Shown here: piece after piece, positions 27,358 to 34,823 of the stretch
Position numbering within the stretch: the first letter of the stretch is position 1
How the letters are laid out: each line of letters opens with the position of its first letter
Origin: Thermoplasma volcanium GSS1
GTDB taxonomy: Archaea > Thermoplasmatota > Thermoplasmata > Thermoplasmatales > Thermoplasmataceae
DNA: 64,000 bases
Direction of reading: 5' to 3'
Assembly: GCF_000011185.1 (NCBI RefSeq)
Contig: NC_002689.2
Location: forward strand, 1,520,805-1,584,804
Program-made: the position numbers and the translations under genes
Notes under the pieces: model-generated
Told to the model about the DNA's origin: nothing
Database searches by the model: none
What the model saw: the letters and a program-made list of their open reading frames with translations, nothing else

Positions 27358-27588
27358 TGTTGTTATAGAGTGAACAAGGAAATAAGACGAAGAATCAAGA
27401 TAATTGATTCCCTGCCATCAGAGGAGAGCGCCATGAAGATCATCTATCTCAGGTCCACTGAGATAGATGAGAAATGGTCACAGAGATCACTGAGAGGATT
27501 CTATAAATGCAGGGACGAGATCATGGAGATGTTCCAGATGAGGTATCCTTTATAAATACACAACTTTCGGGACGCTATGTCCCTGCGG
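27358..27588 (+). pseudogene. IS256/Mutator-type transposase 3' fragment
   Basis: The frame 27370-27555 (KEIRRRIKIIDSLPSEESAMKIIYLRSTEIDEKWSQRSLRGFYKCRDEIMEMFQMRYPL) is the C-terminal end of a Mutator-class transposase. The rest of the gene is missing; the element's right end probably lies in the next 30 bases (an ACGCTATG-type run). Insertion and deletion here also truncated the membrane gene at 27590. Confidence 0.75.
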
Positions 27589-27589
27589 C

Positions 27590-27715
27590 ATATGTTAGAT
27601 CAAATATGTAGAGATAATCAGAAACGTTCTTTGACCTGAATGCCATTATGTTGATCGCCAGAACAACAATGGATACAACTATAACAAGAATTAAGTGGTA
27701 TACATAACGATTCAT
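27590..27715 (-). pseudogene. Truncated small membrane protein of cassette 2
   Basis: From ATG 27715: MNRYVYHLILVIVVSIVVLAINIMAFRSKNVSDYLYIFDLTYA, matching MLNRYVYHIILVIIISIVTLIINVLSF...NYLYLFDLAYV of 44869-45081. It breaks off at the transposase remnant. The ATG overlaps the TGA of the upstream gene, as expected for an operon. Confidence 0.7.
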
Positions 27716-27936
27716 GATTGTCTGGCACTCCTTTTAACTCTATTCTTCCTACTTATGTGAGCACTCAGAATAAAATATACTCCAGCGATAATGGAAACTA
27801 TGGAAATCAAAGTACCAAATGAATACAATATTTGAACATTAAATAAACCTAATAAACCCACAACACCTAAAGTTAGAAATATAATTCCAAATGTTGATAG
27901 GAATGATGCCCTAATTCCTGCTTTTTCTGTATGCAC
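27712..27936 (-). CDS. Two-helix membrane protein of cassette 2
   Basis: 74 aa: two membrane segments (about 10-31 and 36-60) and a strongly basic tail (HISRKNRVKRSARQS). It is the same architecture as the MVKFH-family and 29850 proteins, though sequence identity is low. It starts 26 bases inside the upstream gene and its stop overlaps the next ATG. Confidence 0.6.
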   Translation of the reverse strand: MHTEKAGIRASFLSTFGIIFLTLGVVGLLGLFNVQILYSFGTLISIVSIIAGVYFILSAHISRKNRVKRSARQS

Positions 27937-28306
27937 TCAAACCACCCTGAATGAATAATCTAACCATCGCAGCGAAAATTAACATTATACCAATTACAAA
28001 TGAACCTGCCCATACTAAGGATTTTACTCCCAAGTAAAATGCTAGAACCCCGAACGAAAATAAAGTGATTCCACTAACTAAACTCATCATGCCAGTTCTG
28101 AAAAGCCAAGGGGAGTCTTTTTCCATTATAAAAATAACTGCCACCCCAATAGAGGCTATGGAAAAAACCAATGGCAAAACTATTGGCAATGCCGATATGA
28201 AATTTCCATTAAACTTTAGGTTGTTAGATAGAAATATTGACACATATAGAAGAGCTAAACCAACAATATAAAAAAGAAGGGACTTATAGATGTTCTCATA
28301 TCGCAT
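27911..28306 (-). CDS. Four-helix membrane protein of cassette 2
   Basis: 131 aa, about four membrane segments (8-26, 38-60, 72-92, 98-119), short charged loop KDSPW. It follows the Cys-rich gene by 25 bases. No family recognised. Position between the Cys-rich precursor and a two-helix protein suggests immunity or export. Confidence 0.6.
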   Translation of the reverse strand: MRYENIYKSLLFYIVGLALLYVSIFLSNNLKFNGNFISALPIVLPLVFSIASIGVAVIFIMEKDSPWLFRTGMMSLVSGITLFSFGVLAFYLGVKSLVWAGSFVIGIMLIFAAMVRLFIQGGLSAYRKSRN

Positions 28307-28331
28307 ATTTACTTCCCTTTTCTCAATCTTA

Positions 28332-29213
28332 TTAAGCCCCAGTGCAACATTGAATTACATTATACGCATCCTCAGTGCACTCTCCTGCTTTATAAATACA
28401 ATAGGCACACGCAAGAACATCAAGACTAAAGCATATAAGGCAAGCAGGTAACGTTAAAAAATCAAAGCAAGCTGCAAGACAATCTGGTAAAACTAGACAC
28501 TCTGCGCATATCTCCTCAATGTCAGGAACACTAAGAACGCAATCCGTGAGACTCAATGCATTCTCCAGGCAACATGTAAAATTAAAATCCATTAAGGTCA
28601 CCTTGTAAGATAGTTCCATCACATCAATTGCCTTCAATTTATTTCGATTGCTTTCATATGCTTCAGGAAATGCGCTCAGAAGAGACTCCATTTTACTGTA
28701 AATCCACTTTCTCTTTTCTGAGGCACCATTATCTAATTTATTTATAACAAAACTTAAGTCCTTTGCAACCGATAAAAAGTCTCCGTTATAATTTATGCTT
28801 ATAGGTAAAGCGAAAAGGTCAACATGGGTTGGGTCCTTTGGTGAAACGTTGATAGATAGAAACAATGCACCTTTGTTGTTTTCAAGTGGAACTATATTCC
28901 CTTCTAAGTATATTATGGCCTCATCATCGGCAATCTCAAAGTATAATGAATAAGCTTTTCCAGACTGAGATATTTTTTTCTCTGAAAGTTCATAATCCAT
29001 CTCTCGAAATGATAGGGTGTAATTTTGAGTTTTATCAGAAAAAATTAGAGAAATGTTTTTCACACCGCTATTAGCAAACGTTTGAGGCGTTTGAATTTTT
29101 GGGGAGATCTTTCTAGGTTTCTTGTAAGTAATAACCTCAGTTTTTATTTCATCTTTATCCTTTGTCACTCGTACTACTTCTGACATTGTGAGTTCCTGCT
29201 TTCTGCTACCCAT
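28332..29213 (-). CDS. Cys-rich C-terminal protein, putative bacteriocin precursor (cassette 2)
   Basis: 293 aa. A polar N-terminal domain (about 1-205) has no signal peptide. The last about 85 residues are hydrophobic with 14 Cys (FTCCLENAL..., EICAECLVLPDCLAACFDF, PACLICFSLDVLACAYCIYKAGEC, IQCCTGA), including C-x2-C pairs. Two-part layout, a soluble N-domain and a small disulfide-capable hydrophobic peptide, resembles halocin C8, whose precursor carries its own immunity domain. The Cys spacing differs from that of the other two copies, so this one is the most diverged. A TATA-like box about 20 bases before the ATG at 29213 points to a leaderless mRNA. Antimicrobial function is inference. 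Confidence 0.65.
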   Translation of the reverse strand: MGSRKQELTMSEVVRVTKDKDEIKTEVITYKKPRKISPKIQTPQTFANSGVKNISLIFSDKTQNYTLSFREMDYELSEKKISQSGKAYSLYFEIADDEAIIYLEGNIVPLENNKGALFLSINVSPKDPTHVDLFALPISINYNGDFLSVAKDLSFVINKLDNGASEKRKWIYSKMESLLSAFPEAYESNRNKLKAIDVMELSYKVTLMDFNFTCCLENALSLTDCVLSVPDIEEICAECLVLPDCLAACFDFLTLPACLICFSLDVLACAYCIYKAGECTEDAYNVIQCCTGA

Positions 29214-29225
29214 AATAAAAGAAGC

Positions 29226-29250
29226 AAATCATCTTATATAAATATATTCA
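29226..29250 (-). promoter_or_regulatory. Leaderless promoter of the cassette 2 precursor
   Basis: On the minus strand TTTATATAAGATGATTTG is followed about 20 bases later by the ATG. The same TATAA-GATGATTT block precedes the precursor at 46756, and a close variant precedes 30742. Confidence 0.6.
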
Positions 29251-29299
29251 CATTTATTAGTAAACCCTGTAGTTCAGGGCATTTTTTAATATATAGAAG

Positions 29300-29338
29300 A
29301 TGCGCCGGGATTTGATTAACGTTTTGAGGGGATACTTA
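29300..29338 (+). repeat. Degenerate internal attachment-like copy
   Basis: CGCCGGGATTTGATTAAcGTTTTgAGGGgATAC matches the copy at 16360-16391 except for a few bases; the first part of the tRNA repeat (GGACCGGT) is mostly lost. It separates cassette 2 from cassette 3 and is the natural border between element A and element B. Confidence 0.6.
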
Positions 29339-29403
29339 CCAAAATAGCACAATCTGCTCTGTAGCACATTAGTCACATTTCAAAGGTTATTACAGGTATT
29401 ACT

Positions 29404-29419
29404 TGTTACAAGTGTAACA
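29404..29419. repeat. Perfect inverted repeat TGTTACA-AG-TGTAACA
   Basis: A 7-bp perfect dyad 65 bases inside element B from the degenerate att copy, downstream of the small frame at 29453. It could be an arm site for an integrase or a regulator site. No second copy was noticed. Confidence 0.35.
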
Positions 29420-29452
29420 TTTTGGGGGCAGTGTCTTTTAGTTTAATAGGAA

Positions 29453-29602
29453 TTACTGCTCTTCCAGAAGCTCCACCATCTGCTTATTGATTCCTTTCCT
29501 ATCCTCCCGTTCATTTCGTGAGAAAACGTGAGACCGCTGTACTTCATTCCAATAGTCATAGTCTATTCTGCTATTCCTCCTTTCTTTTTTGATTAATACC
29601 AT
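29453..29602 (-). CDS. Possible small basic protein at the end of cassette 3
   Basis: 49 aa from ATG 29602: MVLIKKERRNSRIDYDYWNEVQRSHVFSRNEREDRKGINKQMVELLEEQ. Highly charged, likely helical, preceded by GGGG at -14. It would be the last gene of cassette 3. No homologue recognised. Confidence 0.35.
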   Translation of the reverse strand: MVLIKKERRNSRIDYDYWNEVQRSHVFSRNEREDRKGINKQMVELLEEQ

Positions 29603-29636
29603 CTATTTCCACAACCCCTCATACTTTTCTTTCAGG

Positions 29637-29846
29637 TTATTGAGTTCCTGTCCTCCGCTCAAATTTGATACTGTTTTCAAGATAGCGGTAAACAAAGGCA
29701 AGAGCAATCATTATCACTAATGAAGGCAACGCCGCATACAGTGCAAAGTCCCTGAAACTAAGATAGGCATTTGCTACAAGCACATAAACTATGAAAAATA
29801 TGGCCATCCCACCTATGATATACCTGTGAACGTGTTTTGAAACCAT
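29637..29846 (-). CDS. Two-helix membrane protein of cassette 3
   Basis: 69 aa: two membrane segments (about 9-27 and 34-54), ending in a basic tail. FALYAALPSLVIMIALAFVYRYL aligns with FAYYAVIPTMIILITAYFVYKKI of 45091-45267. GGAAGTGA precedes the ATG. It is third in the operon that starts with the Cys-rich precursor at 30742. Confidence 0.65.
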   Translation of the reverse strand: MVSKHVHRYIIGGMAIFFIVYVLVANAYLSFRDFALYAALPSLVIMIALAFVYRYLENSIKFERRTGTQ

Positions 29847-29849
29847 TTT

Positions 29850-30101
29850 TCACTTCCTCTTTGAATTTTCAAAGAGTTCTCTCATTCTCTCTTGTCTTGA
29901 ACCGCTTTTTAGGCTTTTTATATATCCGACTGTTCCCACAATTACGATTACCGGTAACAAACCCAGATCAATAAAGGCCAGAACATGTGAATGTATGACC
30001 ATTATCGCAATTGCTCCGATTAATAAAAACGCTATGAAGAGGAAACCTGCGATAAGACTCAAATAACTAACTGGTTTATGATATTTTACCACTATAATCA
30101 T
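29850..30101 (-). CDS. Two-helix membrane protein of cassette 3
   Basis: 83 aa: two membrane segments (about 13-34 and 42-62) and a charged tail SGSRQERMRELFENSKRK comparable with SGKLQRRGDEIFRKNGK in cassette 1. Same position as the MVKFH-family proteins. It lies 20 bases after the Cys-rich gene. Confidence 0.65.
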   Translation of the reverse strand: MIIVVKYHKPVSYLSLIAGFLFIAFLLIGAIAIMVIHSHVLAFIDLGLLPVIVIVGTVGYIKSLKSGSRQERMRELFENSKRK

Positions 30102-30121
30102 CCCACGTTAATGTAAACTAT

Positions 30122-30742
30122 CTAGCATACACCTACCTTTTGGCATATGTACTCGGCTCCCACGCTACAACCGTAATCTGTTATTTCCTCTATTGCCAGG
30201 GCGCAGAGAGAGGCACAAATTGATAGACAGATAAGGTAACCGATTAAGGTTTCAACAAATAATAAGCAAATATCTCCTGCTCCCGCAACACATACGTCCG
30301 CACATATCTCATCCGAAGGTATGCCGTCTGCCAATTCCTCGCATATTTCCTTAACTAATGCCTGACAAATGTCGCATTGAATAGATGGATCATTGCTTGA
30401 GTATGTTTTATTTGATACCACTAATGTTGTGTCTATCGGTTTACTATTCCCGCAACAAGCTTTTCCCTCACTAATTCCTACAATTTTTAGCTTTGAATCA
30501 TTTTTATTCTTTTCCATTGTATTTATGGAGTATGTTGCTTTCCCAATATTTTTTCCATCGAATATAGTATAGTTGATTGTGTGATTACCGTTTACATCTC
30601 CTTTCAATACTTGAGTTCCTTGAATTAGTTTTGGTTTCTCTCCCTCAATCTCTATAAAGATAGAGGCTTGCTGGATTCTTGCTCCCTCTTCCGTGCTTTC
30701 ATCAAAATGAAGCACCTTTACGCTCTTAATTTTCTTTGCCAT
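30122..30742 (-). CDS. Halocin C8-like Cys-rich precursor (cassette 3)
   Basis: 206 aa from ATG 30742, which is placed by the conserved promoter; an in-frame ATG at 30823 would add 27 residues spanning that promoter. N-terminal about 118 residues are polar and beta-rich (MAKKIKSVKVLHFDES...). The C-terminal about 85 residues have 12 Cys in a hydrophobic helical background. They open with C-x2-C-x7-C (CDICQALVKEIC) and close with C-x7-C-x5-C (CSVGAEYICQKVGVC), which as I recall matches the opening and end of mature halocin C8. The same frame is seen at 46115. No signal peptide. A secreted antimicrobial with built-in immunity domain is the best guess. Confidence 0.7.
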   Translation of the reverse strand: MAKKIKSVKVLHFDESTEEGARIQQASIFIEIEGEKPKLIQGTQVLKGDVNGNHTINYTIFDGKNIGKATYSINTMEKNKNDSKLKIVGISEGKACCGNSKPIDTTLVVSNKTYSSNDPSIQCDICQALVKEICEELADGIPSDEICADVCVAGAGDICLLFVETLIGYLICLSICASLCALAIEEITDYGCSVGAEYICQKVGVC

Positions 30743-30758
30743 AAGGCTAATAATCAAA

Positions 30759-30778
30759 TCATCATACATATATATTCC
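30759..30778 (-). promoter_or_regulatory. Leaderless promoter of the cassette 3 precursor
   Basis: Minus-strand ATATATATGTATGATGATTTG lies about 16 bases before the ATG at 30742 and aligns with TATAAGATGATTT of the other cassettes, which decides the start. Confidence 0.5.
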
Positions 30779-31037
30779 TATTTTGTATGCGGTCAGTCTT
30801 TTGTGACATACCATTATGTCCACTTCATACGGAGCCTTGAAATTAAAGGAAATAGTAACAAAATAGAAGATTTAGTTTTTGCTTAATTGAATTTTGCCCA
30901 ATACATAACAAGAAAGTCGGTGAAATACAAGCTACACGTACGAAAATAGCAAATTCATTTCCACAATCCGCTGACCAGATACCTTTGAACAATAGAAAAG
31001 CAGCACGGCACGAGAACCCCCTCATATTCCTGTAATT

Positions 31038-31468
31038 CCGCACTAAGCGGAGCGACATTGTGCGGTCAAAATTCCCCTCCCCTAAAATTGCCCCCTGCAA
31101 GGGTGAATAATGTGCCCGAAGCGAGCCGGAAGTCTTGCGTAGCAAGACCGAGTGGTGTAAGCGTTAGCGGTGGGTGGTGTGAACACCAAGCGTAGCGAAG
31201 GTGTGAAACACCAGCCATACACCACGAGCGGCGAGCACAGGACACCACCCTGAAAGAGCATAGCGAATGAAGGGCTCTTCGGAGAAGAGTGCGAGATGGA
31301 AATCAAAAGAGGGGTGGATTGCGATAGCAAGACGGGGTGAATTTTGATTGAAGTCGAAGCATGGGGTCCTGTGCTCGGCGTGCAGGTGAGCTGAGGGCAC
31401 ATAGTAATGGGCGAAGGCTCAAAGAGGGGTGGCTGAAAGTCGGGGTGAATTTGAGCTGGAGCCTTGCC
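31038..31468 (+). ncRNA. Putative structured RNA, copy 2
   Basis: Second copy of the GC-rich island at 17992, about 430 nt. Hairpins: CCGC-ACTAA-GCGG (31038-31050), GTCTTGC-GTA-GCAAGAC (about 31130), CTCTTC-GGA-GAAGAG (31275-31289). Two modules share one plan: stem AATCAAAA/TTTTGATT (31301-31308, 31342-31349) enclosing GAGGGGTGG, hairpin TTGC-GATA-GCAA and GGGGTGA; and stem GCTCAAA/TTTGAGC (31417-31423, 31450-31456) enclosing GAGGGG, hairpin TGGCT-GAA-AGTCG and GGGTGA. It reads toward the antitoxin gene 37 bases away. No protein frame is conserved between copies. Confidence 0.6.
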
Positions 31469-31505
31469 AATAGATACTAAAATCTGACGTGTGTTACTAT
31501 ACTTG

Positions 31506-31682
31506 ATGACAAGAGCCAAGGACAAAATGATAAGCATACGCAAGTCTGATTTGGATAGCCTCCTGGCTACCATTGAGACTCTTGAAAACCAATACGTAAT
31601 GGATCAACTAAGAAAGAGCGAGGATGACATTAGGAAAGGTAGGGTCAGAAATGCAAGAGAGTTCTTGCAGGAACAAATTTAA
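31506..31682 (+). CDS. RelB/ParD-like small antitoxin
   Basis: 58 aa: MTRAKDKMISIRKSDLDSLLATIETLENQYVMDQLRKSEDDI..., homologous along its length to 18415-18588. The GTG at 31491 lies upstream of the conserved start and is rejected. No RelE-like toxin follows; a zinc-ribbon gene does. It may regulate the adjacent genes, or pair with a toxin encoded elsewhere. Confidence 0.7.
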   Translation: MTRAKDKMISIRKSDLDSLLATIETLENQYVMDQLRKSEDDIRKGRVRNAREFLQEQI

Positions 31683-31708
31683 GTCGATGTTGGTTCTACT
31701 AATCCGTT

Positions 31709-31873
31709 ATGAAGTGTCCTGTCTGCAATAAAGAAAATAGGAATCCTCCGCTTAAACAATGGGCGTTCAACGTATATGAGGTTTCAAGGTACAAATGCTC
31801 CGAATGCGGTAACAATTTCAATACCTATGTAGGAGAAAAGAATTCTTACACCATTCCAAAGAGTGCTGCTTAG
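31709..31873 (+). CDS. Small zinc-ribbon protein
   Basis: 54 aa from ATG 31709: CPVC (3-6) and CSEC (33-36) form a treble-clef or ribbon zinc site, with FNVYEVSRYKCSECGNNF in between. It follows the antitoxin after 26 bases and ends 25 bases before the convergent res gene. Too short for most gene finders but a clean zinc ribbon. Likely DNA- or protein-binding. Confidence 0.6.
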   Translation: MKCPVCNKENRNPPLKQWAFNVYEVSRYKCSECGNNFNTYVGEKNSYTIPKSAA

Positions 31874-31898
31874 GTATAAGCTAACCATGCAGAAAGAG

Positions 31899-34823
31899 TC
31901 AATAGTCCTTGAAACCCATGTAATCTCCCAGCGTGCCTCTTACTTTTGCCTTGGTGAGTTTGGCGTATTCCAGTATTTCGCATGTTGTAGCTCCCTGCTT
32001 TTTCATCTGTTCAAAGGTATTCTGGCTCAGTAATACATAACTCCAGGTACAGGACATCCTCTCCTCAGGGAGCAGTTCATTCACCTTGTCGATCCAGTCT
32101 ATGGCTGCCAGCCTCTTGTTTTTCACGTTCTGATTGCTCATGTCTCTCTCTGATTTTGTCTCGACCAGATAAAGCTGGTCACACGCCTTGATCATAAAAT
32201 CAGGGTAGTAGTGCGCCAACAAGCCATCGTCTCTTATGTAAATTATGTTGGCAAAATCATTGTAATATTCGTTTATTTTCACAAATGCCTTCACTTTTGA
32301 GTCAGCGTCTATAAACTCGATGAAATCCTTCTCAAAGCCACCACTGTGCGACGGATAAGCAATTTTTTCGTAAATGTTCTTTGCTGCAGTTATGGCATAA
32401 GTCTCCCTTATCCTTATTTCCTTCACCTCTGAGAAATATCTCTTTACGATTTTTGCGTCATTTATCTTCAGGTTATTCATAGAATCGTAAACAGCCTTGG
32501 CTATGTTGCTGACAACGTGTTTTATTATGCTGTGCTGTGTTATCAGCAAAATACGCCAGTTATTGTCCTTGAGCGGATCAAACTCCTCTTCAAACAATCT
32601 ATGTCTTATGTATTCGTCACATAGCTTTGCTATCAGGGCTGAATTCACCTGCATTACAGGAAATTCTCTCTGCTTCCTTCCTCTGGCATTGACATGGATT
32701 ACTGATACTGCATTTACTATTTTCTGAATGAAAGAATTGTAACTCTTTGCCGTGAATATATCCGCGGTGACAGTATATTCGCCAAAAGTCGTCTTAACAG
32801 TGAGTTCTTCGCTATAGAATGTATCTCCTTTATTCCTGACCAGTGGCTTCAATGCTTCCAGTTTAATCGGAAAAGGCTCAAGTTTTTCGACGGAAAGTTC
32901 AGGAGTCAAGAGTTCTTCCTCCTTCTCCTGCAATATTATGATCCAGAATAAGTCATAATCCTTGTAATTGGGTTTGAGGCCAACCTTAACCAGATCCCCA
33001 ACTATCCTGTTTTTGTCCGGCTCCTGGGTAACTACCCCAACCATTCCCGCAAGAACTCTTTCGTAATACTCAATAAAATTGGGGTGCTCAACAACACTGA
33101 GAATGTCTATGTAGCTGTTAGGTTCCTCCTTCTTTACGAGAAGTTTTTCACGATTTTCTTTTCTTGTGTCATCATATTCCGGCCCTCTCCACATTAGTCT
33201 CAGACCTCTGCCTATGAGCTGTTCTAGGAGCACGTAAGAGGATGCGGATCGAAGCGGCACGATCACGCATATATTGTTTACGTCAAATCCTTCCCTGAGC
33301 ATGAGAACAGAAACTATCACTTTTGGTTTTTCGTGCCTGTCTATGTCGAAAAGTCTCTGTTTTATTGCCTTCCACTCATCTTCACTTACATCTCCTTTCT
33401 TGTTGGAATGAATCTCCATTAGTTCATCATCGGAGTAGCCTTCCTGTTTCAGAAATCCCATAACTAATGGTACAACCTTTGTGTCTTCACACACAATGAG
33501 CATTTTAGGATATTTTGCGCTGTCCAGTTTTGTGAACTCTTCCTCCAGAATGTTGAGTTTCTTTACTCCTGCCCTTAACATCAGCTTCTGACCATCAGAG
33601 AGACTTGTTACCTGTCTTCCCTCGCGTTCCGCCTTGAATTCGAGGTCTTCCAAAGGAATGGAGCCGAACTCCTTCCTCTTATCGATGGCTACTGTTTTCA
33701 CAAGTCCTTTTTTTATGGCATCAACAAGATCAAAGTTTACTATGATGTGTGGAAAATGGTTCTGTACTCTGCTCTGACCACTTCCAGTCACAATGTACGG
33801 TGTTGCTGAAAAATCCACCTGCATGAATCTATGCTTCTTGTTTTCCGAAATCTTGTCAAGAGCCTCCTGCCACTTCTTCTCTACCACTTCATCGGATTTT
33901 TTCATCTCACCTAGATGGTGAGCCTCATCATTGAATACAACAAGATCAGGCAGGCTGGCCAGGAATTCCAGCTCCCTTCCTCTTAAGTATTGATTGTCCA
34001 GCTCTTCTAGAGAGTGCCCTTGGGAGGTGCCGGGCGCAATGGGCAATAATTCCTTTACCGTTATATCTGGGCTGTCCAGCGGTGAGTCTGCGTCAATCGA
34101 CTCCTCTTCCTCTACCAGAAGATGCCAATTGGTTATGGCAATAAGTCCATCTCCTGTCACCTTTTTCCCGATCTCTTCCTTCTGTGTCACACATCCCTGG
34201 ATGAACCCGAACAGTTCATCCTTGTATGCCGGTGGTATGAATAGTTTTTCAAAGTTCCTGAAATCTGACTGCTCAAAATCTCTGCTTCCATCCTCCTTCC
34301 TCTTTCCAAGAAATGCGTCAAGCAGCCTTTCATATACTATTATTCCAGGGGCAACAAGGAGAAAGTTCCTGGAGTACTCTCCACTTTCACTCTCTTCGTG
34401 CCTTGAGTTGAGATACTGCCAGATCAACAGAGCATCGAGAACCCAGGTTTTCCCCGTGCCGGTTGCCATCTTGATGCAGTACTTGGGATGCTCATACTTG
34501 TCTCGCTTCAGGTCAAGAAGATCCATCTGCTGAACCAGGTCAGGGTAAATGGACATGTAAATCTCACCCACACTCTTGAGCTTAAGTATCTCGTGAATGT
34601 AAATTGTATTGAGGATAGCCTGCCACTGACCCTCATGAAAATTGAACTCCCTCTCTTCCGCAAAAATGCCCTCAGGGTTCCAAAAGTTAAGAAGTTCCTG
34701 GGTTACCGGGGATACTTTTTGCATAAAGTCTCCGGATTTCCATAATGTATTGACCTCTTCGCTTATTTTCTTCGCGAGTTTCAATGGGATATCTTTTGTA
34801 CCAAAGGACTTTATGTTTACCAT
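31899..34823 (-). CDS. res: Type III restriction endonuclease subunit Res (system B)
   Basis: 974 aa. Walker A KMATGTGKTW (about 118-127), motif II FNDEAHHLGE (about 302), motif III DFSATPYI, motif V SVLMLREGFDVNNICVIVPLRS, motif VI EQLIGRGLRLMW, and C-terminal nuclease YYPDFMIKACDQLYLVETKSE (about 895-915). All sites are intact. Its ATG shares the A of the mod stop (TGATG), so translation is coupled. Longer than Res A (843 aa) and only distantly similar between motifs, so systems A and B are separate lineages. Confidence 0.92.
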   Translation of the reverse strand: MVNIKSFGTKDIPLKLAKKISEEVNTLWKSGDFMQKVSPVTQELLNFWNPEGIFAEEREFNFHEGQWQAILNTIYIHEILKLKSVGEIYMSIYPDLVQQMDLLDLKRDKYEHPKYCIKMATGTGKTWVLDALLIWQYLNSRHEESESGEYSRNFLLVAPGIIVYERLLDAFLGKRKEDGSRDFEQSDFRNFEKLFIPPAYKDELFGFIQGCVTQKEEIGKKVTGDGLIAITNWHLLVEEEESIDADSPLDSPDITVKELLPIAPGTSQGHSLEELDNQYLRGRELEFLASLPDLVVFNDEAHHLGEMKKSDEVVEKKWQEALDKISENKKHRFMQVDFSATPYIVTGSGQSRVQNHFPHIIVNFDLVDAIKKGLVKTVAIDKRKEFGSIPLEDLEFKAEREGRQVTSLSDGQKLMLRAGVKKLNILEEEFTKLDSAKYPKMLIVCEDTKVVPLVMGFLKQEGYSDDELMEIHSNKKGDVSEDEWKAIKQRLFDIDRHEKPKVIVSVLMLREGFDVNNICVIVPLRSASSYVLLEQLIGRGLRLMWRGPEYDDTRKENREKLLVKKEEPNSYIDILSVVEHPNFIEYYERVLAGMVGVVTQEPDKNRIVGDLVKVGLKPNYKDYDLFWIIILQEKEEELLTPELSVEKLEPFPIKLEALKPLVRNKGDTFYSEELTVKTTFGEYTVTADIFTAKSYNSFIQKIVNAVSVIHVNARGRKQREFPVMQVNSALIAKLCDEYIRHRLFEEEFDPLKDNNWRILLITQHSIIKHVVSNIAKAVYDSMNNLKINDAKIVKRYFSEVKEIRIRETYAITAAKNIYEKIAYPSHSGGFEKDFIEFIDADSKVKAFVKINEYYNDFANIIYIRDDGLLAHYYPDFMIKACDQLYLVETKSERDMSNQNVKNKRLAAIDWIDKVNELLPEERMSCTWSYVLLSQNTFEQMKKQGATTCEILEYAKLTKAKVRGTLGDYMGFKDY

